Source: Bacteroidota bacterium (lineage in GTDB: Bacteria > Bacteroidota > Bacteroidia > UBA7662 > CANHCV01). Taken from it: DNA of 6,856 bases. The translations under genes and the position numbers were made by a program. The stretch covers positions 1-6,856 of the forward strand of contig JAIYBD010000093.1 in assembly GCA_027488715.1 (NCBI GenBank), read 5' to 3'. Positions 1-6,047 of the stretch are shown one piece after another. The notes below the pieces were generated by a model. The model was given only the letters and a program-made list of their open reading frames with translations, ran no database searches and was not told the origin of the DNA. Every line of letters starts with the position of its first letter. The first letter of the stretch is position 1.

Positions 1-83
1 AACTTTCAGTTGGATTTATGTTGGACAAATACACTCGTCCATCCAAAAAGAAGATCGAAAGAATTAAATGTCCCGCTTTTTAA
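1..83 (+). CDS. Possible C-terminal tail of an unidentified upstream gene (partial)
   Basis: A frame entering at base 3 stays open for 26 codons and ends at TAA 81-83, leaving 72 nt before gldJ. The peptide begins LSVGFMLDKYTR, continues as a basic stretch (SKKKIERIK) and ends CPAF. A short amphipathic strand, then a basic tail with a terminal aromatic residue, is reminiscent of the last strand of a small outer-membrane barrel such as the PorP/SprF family, which often lies near gliding/T9SS genes. That resemblance is a weak inference from 26 residues. A second frame is also open from base 1 to 159, so even the reading frame is uncertain. The sequence left of the window would settle it. Confidence 0.35.
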   Translation, partial: LSVGFMLDKYTRPSKKKIERIKCPAF

Positions 84-155
84 TCAATTGTTAAAAAAGT
101 TTCAAATCGCGTTCAAAATAACGTTACTTTCTCAAATCGTTAGCATTATTGCATT
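84..155 (+). promoter_or_regulatory. gldJ upstream region, with an 8-bp direct repeat
   Basis: This A/T-rich stretch holds no recognisable Shine-Dalgarno motif and no clear TAnnTTTG element. The octamer TCAAATCG occurs at 102-109 and again at 132-139, exactly 30 bp apart, on the same face of the helix to a first approximation. A shorter direct repeat, GCATTAT (143-149 and 151-157), runs into the gldJ start codon. The octamers could be an operator or chance; nothing in the window identifies a regulator. Confidence 0.25.
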
Positions 156-1586
156 ATGAAGAAATTATCTCGCTTTTCTAGCTTAGCAGCACTTCTTTTC
201 ATCCCAGCAGCTGCCACTTTGCTCCCCGGTTGCAAAGGAAAAGAGCAAGACACCAAAACCGGTTGGAATTACAATGATTCCAAAAACGGAGGTTTCGACG
301 TTGCCGAGTTTCAAGACCAAGAAACAGGCCCAGGATTAGTACTCGTAGAAGGTGGTCGTTTCACCATGGGTGCTACTGAACAAAATATCGGTATGGAAAT
401 GGATAATATCCCCCGTACTGTTACTGTTCAATCGTTCTACATGGACGAAACCGAAGTTTCAAATTTGAACTATCGCATGTACACCTGGTGGTTGTACAAA
501 ACTTACGGACAAGATCCTACTACTCTTCCCATTTACAAAGCAGCTTTGCCTGATACCTTGGTATGGAGAAGAAATTTGGCCTACAACGAGCCTTATGTAG
601 AAATGTACTTCCGCCACCCAGCATACAACAACTATCCGGTTGTTGGTGTAAGTTGGAAACAAACTCAAGATTATTGCATCTGGCGTACAGACCGCGTAAA
701 CGAATCCATGCTCGAAAGAGAAGGATTCAAAAACCAAACTGGTCAATTTGATGCTTCTAATCCTTTCAATACCGATGCTTATTTAGCTGGTTTAGTTGAA
801 TTGGATGGTAAAAAGAAAAAAGGAAAAGACGGACAAGAACGTAATATAACCATGGAAGATGGAATTCTTCTTCCTACCTACCGCCTTCCAACCGAAGCTG
901 AATGGGAATTTGCAGCACTTGCTCTTGTAGGAAATGCAGCCGGTGAAAACATCGAAGATCGTAAAGTTTATCCTTGGTCTGGTCGTAGCATGCGTGATGG
1001 CCGCCCTGGAAAAACCCAAGGACAAATTTTGGCTAACTTCAAACGTGGTCGTGGTGACTATATGGGTATCGCTGGTCGTTTGAACGATATGGCAGCTCCT
1101 ACCGCTCCAGTTCTTTCCTACTATCCTAACGATTACGGTTTGTACAACATGGCCGGTAACGTTAATGAGTGGGTTCAAGATTTGTATCGTCCTCTTTCTT
1201 TCCAAGATCAAGAAGATTTCAACTCTTACCGTGGTAACGTATTCACTATCCCTGCAATTAATGCCGATGGACAAATGGAAAAAGATACCGCTATCGGTCC
1301 TAATTACAACCGTCTTCGTCGCGTAGCTGATACCGTTCGCATGATCGATCCTTATGTATTGGATGATCAAGATTCTATCGAAATGTACAACGAGAAGAAT
1401 ACGTTAGTAAGCAACCAATCTCGCGTTTACAAAGGCGGTGGTTGGAGAGATATGCCTTACTGGATGAGCCCCGGTACTCGTCGTTTCTTGAATGAAAACA
1501 ATTCAGCAGACGATATCGGTTTCCGTTGTGCCATGATTCGCATGGGTTCACCAACCGGTGTTGCAGCAAAAAAGAAAAAGAAATAA
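156..1586 (+). CDS. gldJ: Gliding motility / type IX secretion lipoprotein GldJ
   Basis: This is a 476-residue lipoprotein of the FGE-sulfatase (formylglycine-generating-enzyme-like) fold, about residues 58-463. A signal peptide starts MKKLSRF and ends in a lipobox LPGC with the acylated Cys at 26. GldJ-like hallmarks are TGW at 35-37, QETGPGLVLVEGG at 55-67, SFYMDETEVSN at 93-103, PTEAEWEFAA at 245-254, AGNVNEW at 333-339, YKGGGWRD at 425-432 and GFRCA at 455-459. GldK shares the fold but normally lacks the GW...QETGPG N-terminal block, so GldJ is preferred. The only cysteines are 26, 174 and 458, so the Cys pair used by true formylglycine-generating enzymes is absent and a structural role fits. 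In Flavobacterium johnsoniae, GldJ is an outer-membrane-anchored protein needed for gliding and for stability of GldK, part of the secretion machinery. The protein ends in five lysines. Codons favour CGT/CGC and GGT, suggesting high expression. It is transcribed alone and ends at a strong terminator. Confidence 0.93.
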   Translation: MKKLSRFSSLAALLFIPAAATLLPGCKGKEQDTKTGWNYNDSKNGGFDVAEFQDQETGPGLVLVEGGRFTMGATEQNIGMEMDNIPRTVTVQSFYMDETEVSNLNYRMYTWWLYKTYGQDPTTLPIYKAALPDTLVWRRNLAYNEPYVEMYFRHPAYNNYPVVGVSWKQTQDYCIWRTDRVNESMLEREGFKNQTGQFDASNPFNTDAYLAGLVELDGKKKKGKDGQERNITMEDGILLPTYRLPTEAEWEFAALALVGNAAGENIEDRKVYPWSGRSMRDGRPGKTQGQILANFKRGRGDYMGIAGRLNDMAAPTAPVLSYYPNDYGLYNMAGNVNEWVQDLYRPLSFQDQEDFNSYRGNVFTIPAINADGQMEKDTAIGPNYNRLRRVADTVRMIDPYVLDDQDSIEMYNEKNTLVSNQSRVYKGGGWRDMPYWMSPGTRRFLNENNSADDIGFRCAMIRMGSPTGVAAKKKKK

Positions 1587-1602
1587 TTAGATATTTTCAT
1601 CG

Positions 1603-1638
1603 AAAGGCGTGGGTACAACCCACGCCTTTTTTATTTTT
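1603..1638 (+). terminator. Intrinsic terminator of gldJ
   Basis: A perfect 12-bp inverted repeat, AAAGGCGTGGGT (1603-1614) and ACCCACGCCTTT (1618-1629), closes on a 3-nt ACA loop and is followed by a T-rich run (TTTATTTTT). It begins 17 nt after the gldJ stop codon. Stem length, G+C core and T-tract are all textbook for Rho-independent termination. The T-tract overlaps the proposed purK -7 promoter element. Confidence 0.93.
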
Positions 1639-1639
1639 G
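1632..1639 (+). promoter_or_regulatory. Putative purK -7 promoter element (TATTTTTG)
   Basis: TATTTTTG matches the Bacteroidota -7 consensus TAnnTTTG at every fixed position. The -33 region would fall inside the terminator stem, where only GTG at 1609-1611 (spacing 20) resembles the usual TTG. Transcription would start at roughly 1645, at or within a few bases of the purK ATG at 1644, implying a leaderless or nearly leaderless mRNA. T-rich DNA can match this consensus by chance, so confidence is limited. Confidence 0.45.
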
Positions 1640-1643
1640 TTCT

Positions 1644-2780
1644 ATGGTTCATTCCCCCTTTTCCTCTTCGTTCCAATTGGGTATTTTAGGCGGAGGTCAA
1701 CTCGGAAAAATGCTTTGCCAAGTGGCTTACCAAATGGATATTTCCACCGCCGTTCTCGACCCTGATCTCCAATGTTCTGCAGCACAAATTGCCAAACGTT
1801 TTGTCCAAGGGTCGTTTAAAGATTTTGATACTGTTCTTGAATTCGGAAGAACCGTGGATGTACTTACCATCGAAATTGAACACGTCAATTTAGACGCCCT
1901 CGATCAACTCGAAAAAGAAGGAAAAACCATTCATCCCAATCCCAAAGCATTGCGCTTAATTCAAAATAAGCAATTGCAAAAAGATTGGTACGCTCAATTA
2001 AACCTACCTACCTCACCATTCTCAAACCATTCATCCAAATTGGGCTTTTCGCCAAAATTTCCTTTCGTTTGGAAATCTGCAACAGGCGGTTACGATGGTA
2101 AAGGAGTTTCTGTTGTTCATAATGAAAATGATTGGAATCAACTTCCTGATGTTCCTTTCGTTGCTGAAGAGATGGTGGATATTCAAACGGAAATCGCGGT
2201 CATCGCTGTTCGTAATGCTTCCCAAACGACATGTCTTCCCGCTTGTTCCATGGTTTTCCATCCAACGGCCAATTTGGTTACTCAAGTTGTTTCTCCAGCC
2301 CAAGTTGATACCCCTATTTTACAACAGGCAGAAACAATAGCCACTCAGTTGATCAATGATTTAGCTATTCAAGGCCTACTGGCGGTAGAGTTTTTTGTTA
2401 ATGCCCGGGGGCAATTGCTCATCAATGAAGTGGCTCCACGTCCGCATAATTCCGGACATTTTACTATTGAAGGGGCTGAATCTTCCCAGTATGAACAGCA
2501 CCTTCGGGGTGTTCTAAATCTTCCTTTAGGCAGTTCTCGATTAAAATCTCCCTCCGTAATGGTCAATATCATTGGTGAACCTGGGTTTTCGGGTCCTGTG
2601 TATTATCAAGGAATGGAAGAAGTACTTGGTATTCCCGGTGCTTCAGTTCATCTTTATGGAAAGAAGGAAACACGACCTTTCCGAAAAATGGGACATGTTA
2701 CCATCACCGATGCCCATTTAGATTCGGCTATGGATAAAGGTCAACGGATTAATCAAATTTTAAAAGCAATTTCCTTATGA
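1644..2780 (+). CDS. purK: 5-(carboxyamino)imidazole ribonucleotide synthase (PurK)
   Basis: This cytoplasmic ATP-grasp enzyme carboxylates 5-aminoimidazole ribonucleotide with ATP and bicarbonate to give N5-CAIR, in de novo purine synthesis. At 378 residues it is of normal length. The nucleotide-fold motif QLGILGGGQLGKML lies at 11-24 and TIEIEHV at 75-81. The ATP-grasp glycine-rich loop GGYDGKG is at 148-154. EEMVDIQTEIAVIAVRN at 175-191 fits the family's central strand, and NEVAPRPHNSGH at 261-272 is the diagnostic metal/ATP-binding block, followed by SQYEQHLRGVLNLPLG. The ATG at 1644 is chosen because it places a short 10-residue lead before the Rossmann motif, as in related PurK proteins; there is no Shine-Dalgarno site. 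The stop overlaps the purE start in ATGA, so the two are co-transcribed and probably translationally coupled. Confidence 0.96.
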   Translation: MVHSPFSSSFQLGILGGGQLGKMLCQVAYQMDISTAVLDPDLQCSAAQIAKRFVQGSFKDFDTVLEFGRTVDVLTIEIEHVNLDALDQLEKEGKTIHPNPKALRLIQNKQLQKDWYAQLNLPTSPFSNHSSKLGFSPKFPFVWKSATGGYDGKGVSVVHNENDWNQLPDVPFVAEEMVDIQTEIAVIAVRNASQTTCLPACSMVFHPTANLVTQVVSPAQVDTPILQQAETIATQLINDLAIQGLLAVEFFVNARGQLLINEVAPRPHNSGHFTIEGAESSQYEQHLRGVLNLPLGSSRLKSPSVMVNIIGEPGFSGPVYYQGMEEVLGIPGASVHLYGKKETRPFRKMGHVTITDAHLDSAMDKGQRINQILKAISL

Positions 2781-3304
2781 ATACAGGTGTGAAAGTTGGC
2801 ATCATTATGGGTTCGTCTTCCGATTTACCCATCATGAAAGATGCATATGATTTTTTAGTTTCCATGGGAGTTTCAACAGAAATTTCGGTGGTTTCTGCGC
2901 ATCGAACGCCGGGAAGAATGGTATCTTATGCTTCTGAAGCGGCCCAACGAGGATTGCAAGTGATTATAGCTGGTGCGGGTGGGGCCGCCCATTTACCCGG
3001 AATGGTGGCTTCCCTAACAACCTTACCTGTTATTGGTGTACCTATTCTCTCCCGCAACTCTATCGATGGGTGGGATAGCATTCTTTCTATTTTACAAATG
3101 CCTGGAGGTGTTCCTGTTTCAACGGTGGCCCTAAATGGTGCCTTGAATGCAGGAATAATAGCAGCTCAAATTGTAGCTTTATCCGATTCAGCTGTATTAG
3201 ATAAGCTTACCGAATACAAGATTAACCTGCGGATAAAAGTGGAAAAAGATGCAGCGAAATTAGAGGAAATGGGCGTTGAAAAATTTCTTAATTCGAAGGG
3301 GTAA
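2777..3304 (+). CDS. purE: 5-(carboxyamino)imidazole ribonucleotide mutase (PurE, class I)
   Basis: PurE moves the carboxylate of N5-CAIR (the PurK product) to C4, giving CAIR. The 175 residues cover a complete class I enzyme. Visible motifs are MGSSSDLP at 11-18 (substrate phosphate loop), SAHRTP at 40-45 with the catalytic-type His42, AGAGGAAHLPGM at 65-76, and SILQMPGGVPVSTVA at 104-118. The segment that reads AIGKAGAANA in E. coli is ALNGALNA here, two residues shorter. I believe this is common in Bacteroidota rather than a defect. The C-terminal tail after about 140 is charged and helical. The gene overlaps purK by 4 nt upstream, and its last 17 nt overlap the end of the convergent acyltransferase gene, including both stop codons. 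No terminator follows it. Confidence 0.96.
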   Translation: MNTGVKVGIIMGSSSDLPIMKDAYDFLVSMGVSTEISVVSAHRTPGRMVSYASEAAQRGLQVIIAGAGGAAHLPGMVASLTTLPVIGVPILSRNSIDGWDSILSILQMPGGVPVSTVALNGALNAGIIAAQIVALSDSAVLDKLTEYKINLRIKVEKDAAKLEEMGVEKFLNSKG

Positions 3305-4022
3305 ATTTCATCGTTTCGCATTGGCCTATGGCTGTCATCACCTGTTGAAGAATGGTTTCTGCGGGCAATTCTGGATCGAATTTCATGGGTGGATGAAACG
3401 TAACCCTTAGATTAGTTCCCCTTTTCTTAAGTTTTAACCCTGTTTTATCAAAGGCTCGCCGAAATCCATTGATGGTGATGGGAACCACAATGGGTTGATG
3501 TTCCTTGATGATGTACCCTGTTCCTTTTCGACCTTCGGCGAAAGCTTTAGTGGTTCCTTGGGGGAAGTTGATGAGCCATCCATTTTTCAGGGCCTCTCCA
3601 ATTTTGTCTCCGGCGTTTTCGTCGAGTCCACGTTGAACGTTTTGGCCGGCTGATCGCCAACTTCGTTTCACGGTTATGGCGCCGGCCAAGGTGAAAATTC
3701 TCGCAAGCCAACTGCTTTTCATCGTTTCTTCGGCTGCAACGAATTGTACGTTCACCTCGGGATTCAAAAGATAGGAAGGGAATCCAAGTTTCTTTTTCCG
3801 TTTGTTTCTTACAGCGGCAAAAACTTGCAGAAAACAAATCACATCGGTAAAATACGTTTGGTGATTCGATACAAACAGAACATTGGTTTTTGGCAGATTT
3901 TTCAAATGCTCGGTACCACTCCACTCCAAACGGTTGAATAAGTTAATACCAGGATAGGTGGCCAATCCAACGGTAGAAAACATTAATCGTTTTACCAGCT
4001 TTGAACCTATTTTTTGAATCAT
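3288..4022 (-). CDS. PlsC-like 1-acyl-glycerol-3-phosphate acyltransferase family protein
   Basis: This 244-residue protein has the layout of the LPLAT/PlsC family, which transfers acyl groups to lysophosphatidate or related lipids at the inner membrane. Motif I is SNHQTYFTD at 52-60, motif II surrounds GAITVKR at 114-120, motif III is NFPQGTT at 152-158, and motif IV is IVVPITINGF at 178-187. Two motifs are atypical. The catalytic His54 is separated from Asp60 by five residues instead of four, with Thr59 at the usual Asp position. The usual FPEGTR reads FPQGTT, so the Glu and Arg that contact the acceptor phosphate are replaced. Similar variants occur, as I recall, in a Bacteroidota subfamily, so the protein is probably functional but its acceptor may not be lysophosphatidate. 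It is the last gene of a four-gene operon and overlaps the preceding gene by 4 nt (ATGA). A purine-rich GAAGAAGG sits just upstream of its start. Confidence 0.85.
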   Translation of the reverse strand: MIQKIGSKLVKRLMFSTVGLATYPGINLFNRLEWSGTEHLKNLPKTNVLFVSNHQTYFTDVICFLQVFAAVRNKRKKKLGFPSYLLNPEVNVQFVAAEETMKSSWLARIFTLAGAITVKRSWRSAGQNVQRGLDENAGDKIGEALKNGWLINFPQGTTKAFAEGRKGTGYIIKEHQPIVVPITINGFRRAFDKTGLKLKKRGTNLRVTFHPPMKFDPELPAETILQQVMTAIGQCETMKFTPSN

Positions 4023-4567
4023 CTTTTGCCTTCTTCCATTAAGATTAAGGCAAAAACCGAATAATTCAGCATGTCTTGGAAATTGGCTTCTAATCCTTCC
4101 GAAATCAAAGTTTTTCCTTGATGATCCTCAATTTGTTTCACCCGGAGAATTTTCATCAAGATCAAATCGGTTAGCGAACTGATGCGCATGTCTCGCCAAG
4201 CCTCGCCGTAATCGTGGTTCTTGGCTTCCATCAAACTTTTGGTATTCGATACCCATCGGCCATATTGATCCATCAGCCAATCGGTACTTTCGTGCGTACT
4301 GCTTTCGCTTGGTGGTTCACTCAGTTGGATCAGTGCCATCACGCAGTAGTTGATGATTCCAACGAATTCATCTTCAATTCCTTCTCCAACCTGGCTGTTT
4401 CCTGTTTCCTGAATGGTTCGAATGCGATTGGCTTTGATGAAAATTTGATCGGTTAATGACGATGGCCTTAAAATTCGCCACGCCGAACCATAATCGTGAT
4501 TTTTCTTCTGAAACAGTTCTTTGCAATGAAGGATTACCCGATCGTATTGTTGGGATGTTTGACTCAT
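4019..4567 (-). CDS. Tandem-duplicated DUF1599 protein (nucleotide modification associated domain 1)
   Basis: The 182 residues consist of two homologous copies of one roughly 75-residue domain, about 8-82 and 101-177, joined by a short polar linker (SEPPSESSTHES). Paired motifs are KNHDYGSAW (22-30) with KNHDYGEAW (116-124), SSLTDQIFIK (36-45) with SSLTDLILMK (130-139), and INYCVMALIQL (72-82) with LNYSVFALILM (167-177). I recognise this as DUF1599, named nucleotide modification associated domain 1, which is widespread in Bacteroidota, often as this double form. Its biochemical activity is not established to my knowledge. The protein is mainly alpha-helical, without a signal peptide or membrane segment, so cytoplasmic. 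The start lies 1 nt after the barrel gene's stop (TAACATG), without a Shine-Dalgarno site, and the stop overlaps the acyltransferase start. Its place in an envelope-related operon gives no clear hint of function. Confidence 0.88.
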   Translation of the reverse strand: MSQTSQQYDRVILHCKELFQKKNHDYGSAWRILRPSSLTDQIFIKANRIRTIQETGNSQVGEGIEDEFVGIINYCVMALIQLSEPPSESSTHESTDWLMDQYGRWVSNTKSLMEAKNHDYGEAWRDMRISSLTDLILMKILRVKQIEDHQGKTLISEGLEANFQDMLNYSVFALILMEEGKR

Positions 4568-4568
4568 G

Positions 4569-6047
4569 TTAAATTTTAGATGTGATCGTTAACATGATGG
4601 CAACGGGAAGAATGTTGGCGCGAGCCTTGGGGCCTTGGAGATTGTATCCAGAAAAGGGCGTGAAACTGGTTTGGTAAATGTTTTGAATCAACGCCAAATC
4701 GATGATTTCATTTTCATTTTTGATGCCTAACCCTAAAGAAAGTGCGTAGCGAACATTATCCAATTGATTTTCGGTGGCCCAGCCCATGGTTTGATAGCGG
4801 AAACCAGCTCGACCGTAGTATTTCTTATCGAATCGGTACTCTCCGCCGATGCGCAAGGCAATGGCTGTTCCCAAGGAATCCTGAATGGTCTGATTCAAAT
4901 CATCGAAAGCAAAAGGATCTCCGTCGGAACGAAATTCCATCCGCCTCATATTGGTAATGTCCAAATCTGTCGAAATCAAACCAATTTTGTCGAACAATTG
5001 CGTAGCAGAAAAGGTAAATCGGTCGGGGAGAAATAAAGTGTATGATCCGTTATATTCCATGGATCTCTGTTGAAAGGGACCAATAGAATCCAAATTAGAA
5101 CTCAAGGAAGTTGAATAAGAATCGAAGGCGCTTACCGATGTTCTTGATTTGTACCCGATTCCTACACGCAAATCGGGATTTACCACATAAATTCCGCCAA
5201 GTTGGAAAGAGGCGCCAAATCCGGAAAAATTGGTATTGGTACGGAAGGAGAAATTATTGAAATTCGATACCGTATCCCTCTCGTCTTCCTCCCGATAGGT
5301 GTTTTCGTAATTGATGCGTAAGTATTCCCCGTTCATAGATCCACCGATGTACAATTTGTCGTTGATGTTTCCTCCCGCAGAGAATGAAAAATTAAACTGA
5401 TTACCTTTTTGTGCGGAGATAACCGATTTCCGAAGTGAGGCATTCGTATTATAAATCGGTTCAAAGTCAATTGAATTTACATTTGAAATTAAATTTGTTT
5501 GATTGGCTAAATACGATTCGTACATGAATGGGGCATTATCGCGAAGGAAATTGGAAGAACGGCTTCCATTCCTCGGGTCGTTGGCCTGCGCAGCAAAATA
5601 ATCGACCATAGAGTTTCCTACCTCAACTCCTCCCGCCGAAAAATATTCCCGAAAAGTATTGTTCCGATTGAAGGTAAGAGCGTAATTCATCGATTTTAAT
5701 GATCGGGTAGAATCCTCAAAATCCCGACCTTTCACAAATCCCATGCTCGTAAATCCGAAATTTGATTTGCGATAGGCATCTCGATTCCCGGCGAATTCGG
5801 TATTGCTTCGGTTCGATTGCAAATTCGAGGTAAATGAAAATACATCGGTGCGAAATAATCCCAAAGTGGCAGGATTCGTAGAAATGGCTCCAATCTCTGG
5901 TCCAGTACTTCCATAAGCACCTCCCATACCCGCAACTCTTGCTGTAGAACTACTTCGACTGGTAGACGCCGAAACAGCATCGTAAATACTTTGAGCAGAT
6001 CCCCAAAAGCAGGTTAAAACCCCAAAAAGTGTAAAAATAAATCGCAT
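4569..6047 (-). CDS. FadL/OMPP1/TodX-like outer-membrane beta-barrel protein
   Basis: This 492-residue protein has a signal peptide (MRFIFTLFGVLTCFWGSAQS, cleavage probably near residue 19-20). Just after it lies the family's N-terminal signature: ARVAGMGGAYGSTG at 36-49 and STNPATLG at 56-63, corresponding to the plug region of FadL-type channels. The rest alternates short amphipathic strands with Asn/Ser-rich loops, as in a porin-like barrel, and includes GRAGFRYQTMGW and IDLALIQNIYQTSF near the C-terminus. FadL relatives carry long-chain fatty acids or other hydrophobic compounds across the outer membrane; Bacteroidota members are often labelled hemin receptor without good evidence. The substrate cannot be read from the sequence. 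The chain ends TITSKI rather than in the common terminal aromatic residue. Its start overlaps the preceding lipoprotein stop by 1 nt (TAATG), so the two are translationally coupled and may act together. Confidence 0.85.
   Translation of the reverse strand: MRFIFTLFGVLTCFWGSAQSIYDAVSASTSRSSSTARVAGMGGAYGSTGPEIGAISTNPATLGLFRTDVFSFTSNLQSNRSNTEFAGNRDAYRKSNFGFTSMGFVKGRDFEDSTRSLKSMNYALTFNRNNTFREYFSAGGVEVGNSMVDYFAAQANDPRNGSRSSNFLRDNAPFMYESYLANQTNLISNVNSIDFEPIYNTNASLRKSVISAQKGNQFNFSFSAGGNINDKLYIGGSMNGEYLRINYENTYREEDERDTVSNFNNFSFRTNTNFSGFGASFQLGGIYVVNPDLRVGIGYKSRTSVSAFDSYSTSLSSNLDSIGPFQQRSMEYNGSYTLFLPDRFTFSATQLFDKIGLISTDLDITNMRRMEFRSDGDPFAFDDLNQTIQDSLGTAIALRIGGEYRFDKKYYGRAGFRYQTMGWATENQLDNVRYALSLGLGIKNENEIIDLALIQNIYQTSFTPFSGYNLQGPKARANILPVAIMLTITSKI

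Noticed and set aside
1..159. A frame open from base 1 to a TGA at 157-159 that overlaps the gldJ start as ATGA
   Set aside because: The translation is a Lys/Ile/Leu-rich sequence from A/T-rich DNA with no recognisable motif. The other frame ending at 83 gives a more protein-like tail. Sequence upstream is needed to decide.
792..1370. A 192-codon antisense open frame inside gldJ
   Set aside because: The plus strand encodes a well-conserved GldJ core here. The antisense translation is a composition-driven string without signal or domain, a by-product of gldJ codon bias.
156..1586. Annotating the first gene as a catalytic formylglycine-generating enzyme or as GldK
   Set aside because: The paired cysteines of true FGE are absent, and the N-terminal GW...QETGPGLVLVEGG block fits GldJ rather than GldK.
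3547..3924. A 125-codon minus-strand frame within the acyltransferase gene
   Set aside because: It is out of frame with the conserved LPLAT motifs and is rich in Arg/Lys/Ser without structure, so an overlapping shadow.
4569..6047. Naming the barrel protein a hemin receptor
   Set aside because: No haem-binding or TonB-box motif is visible; the N-terminal signature only supports the broad FadL/OMPP1 family.
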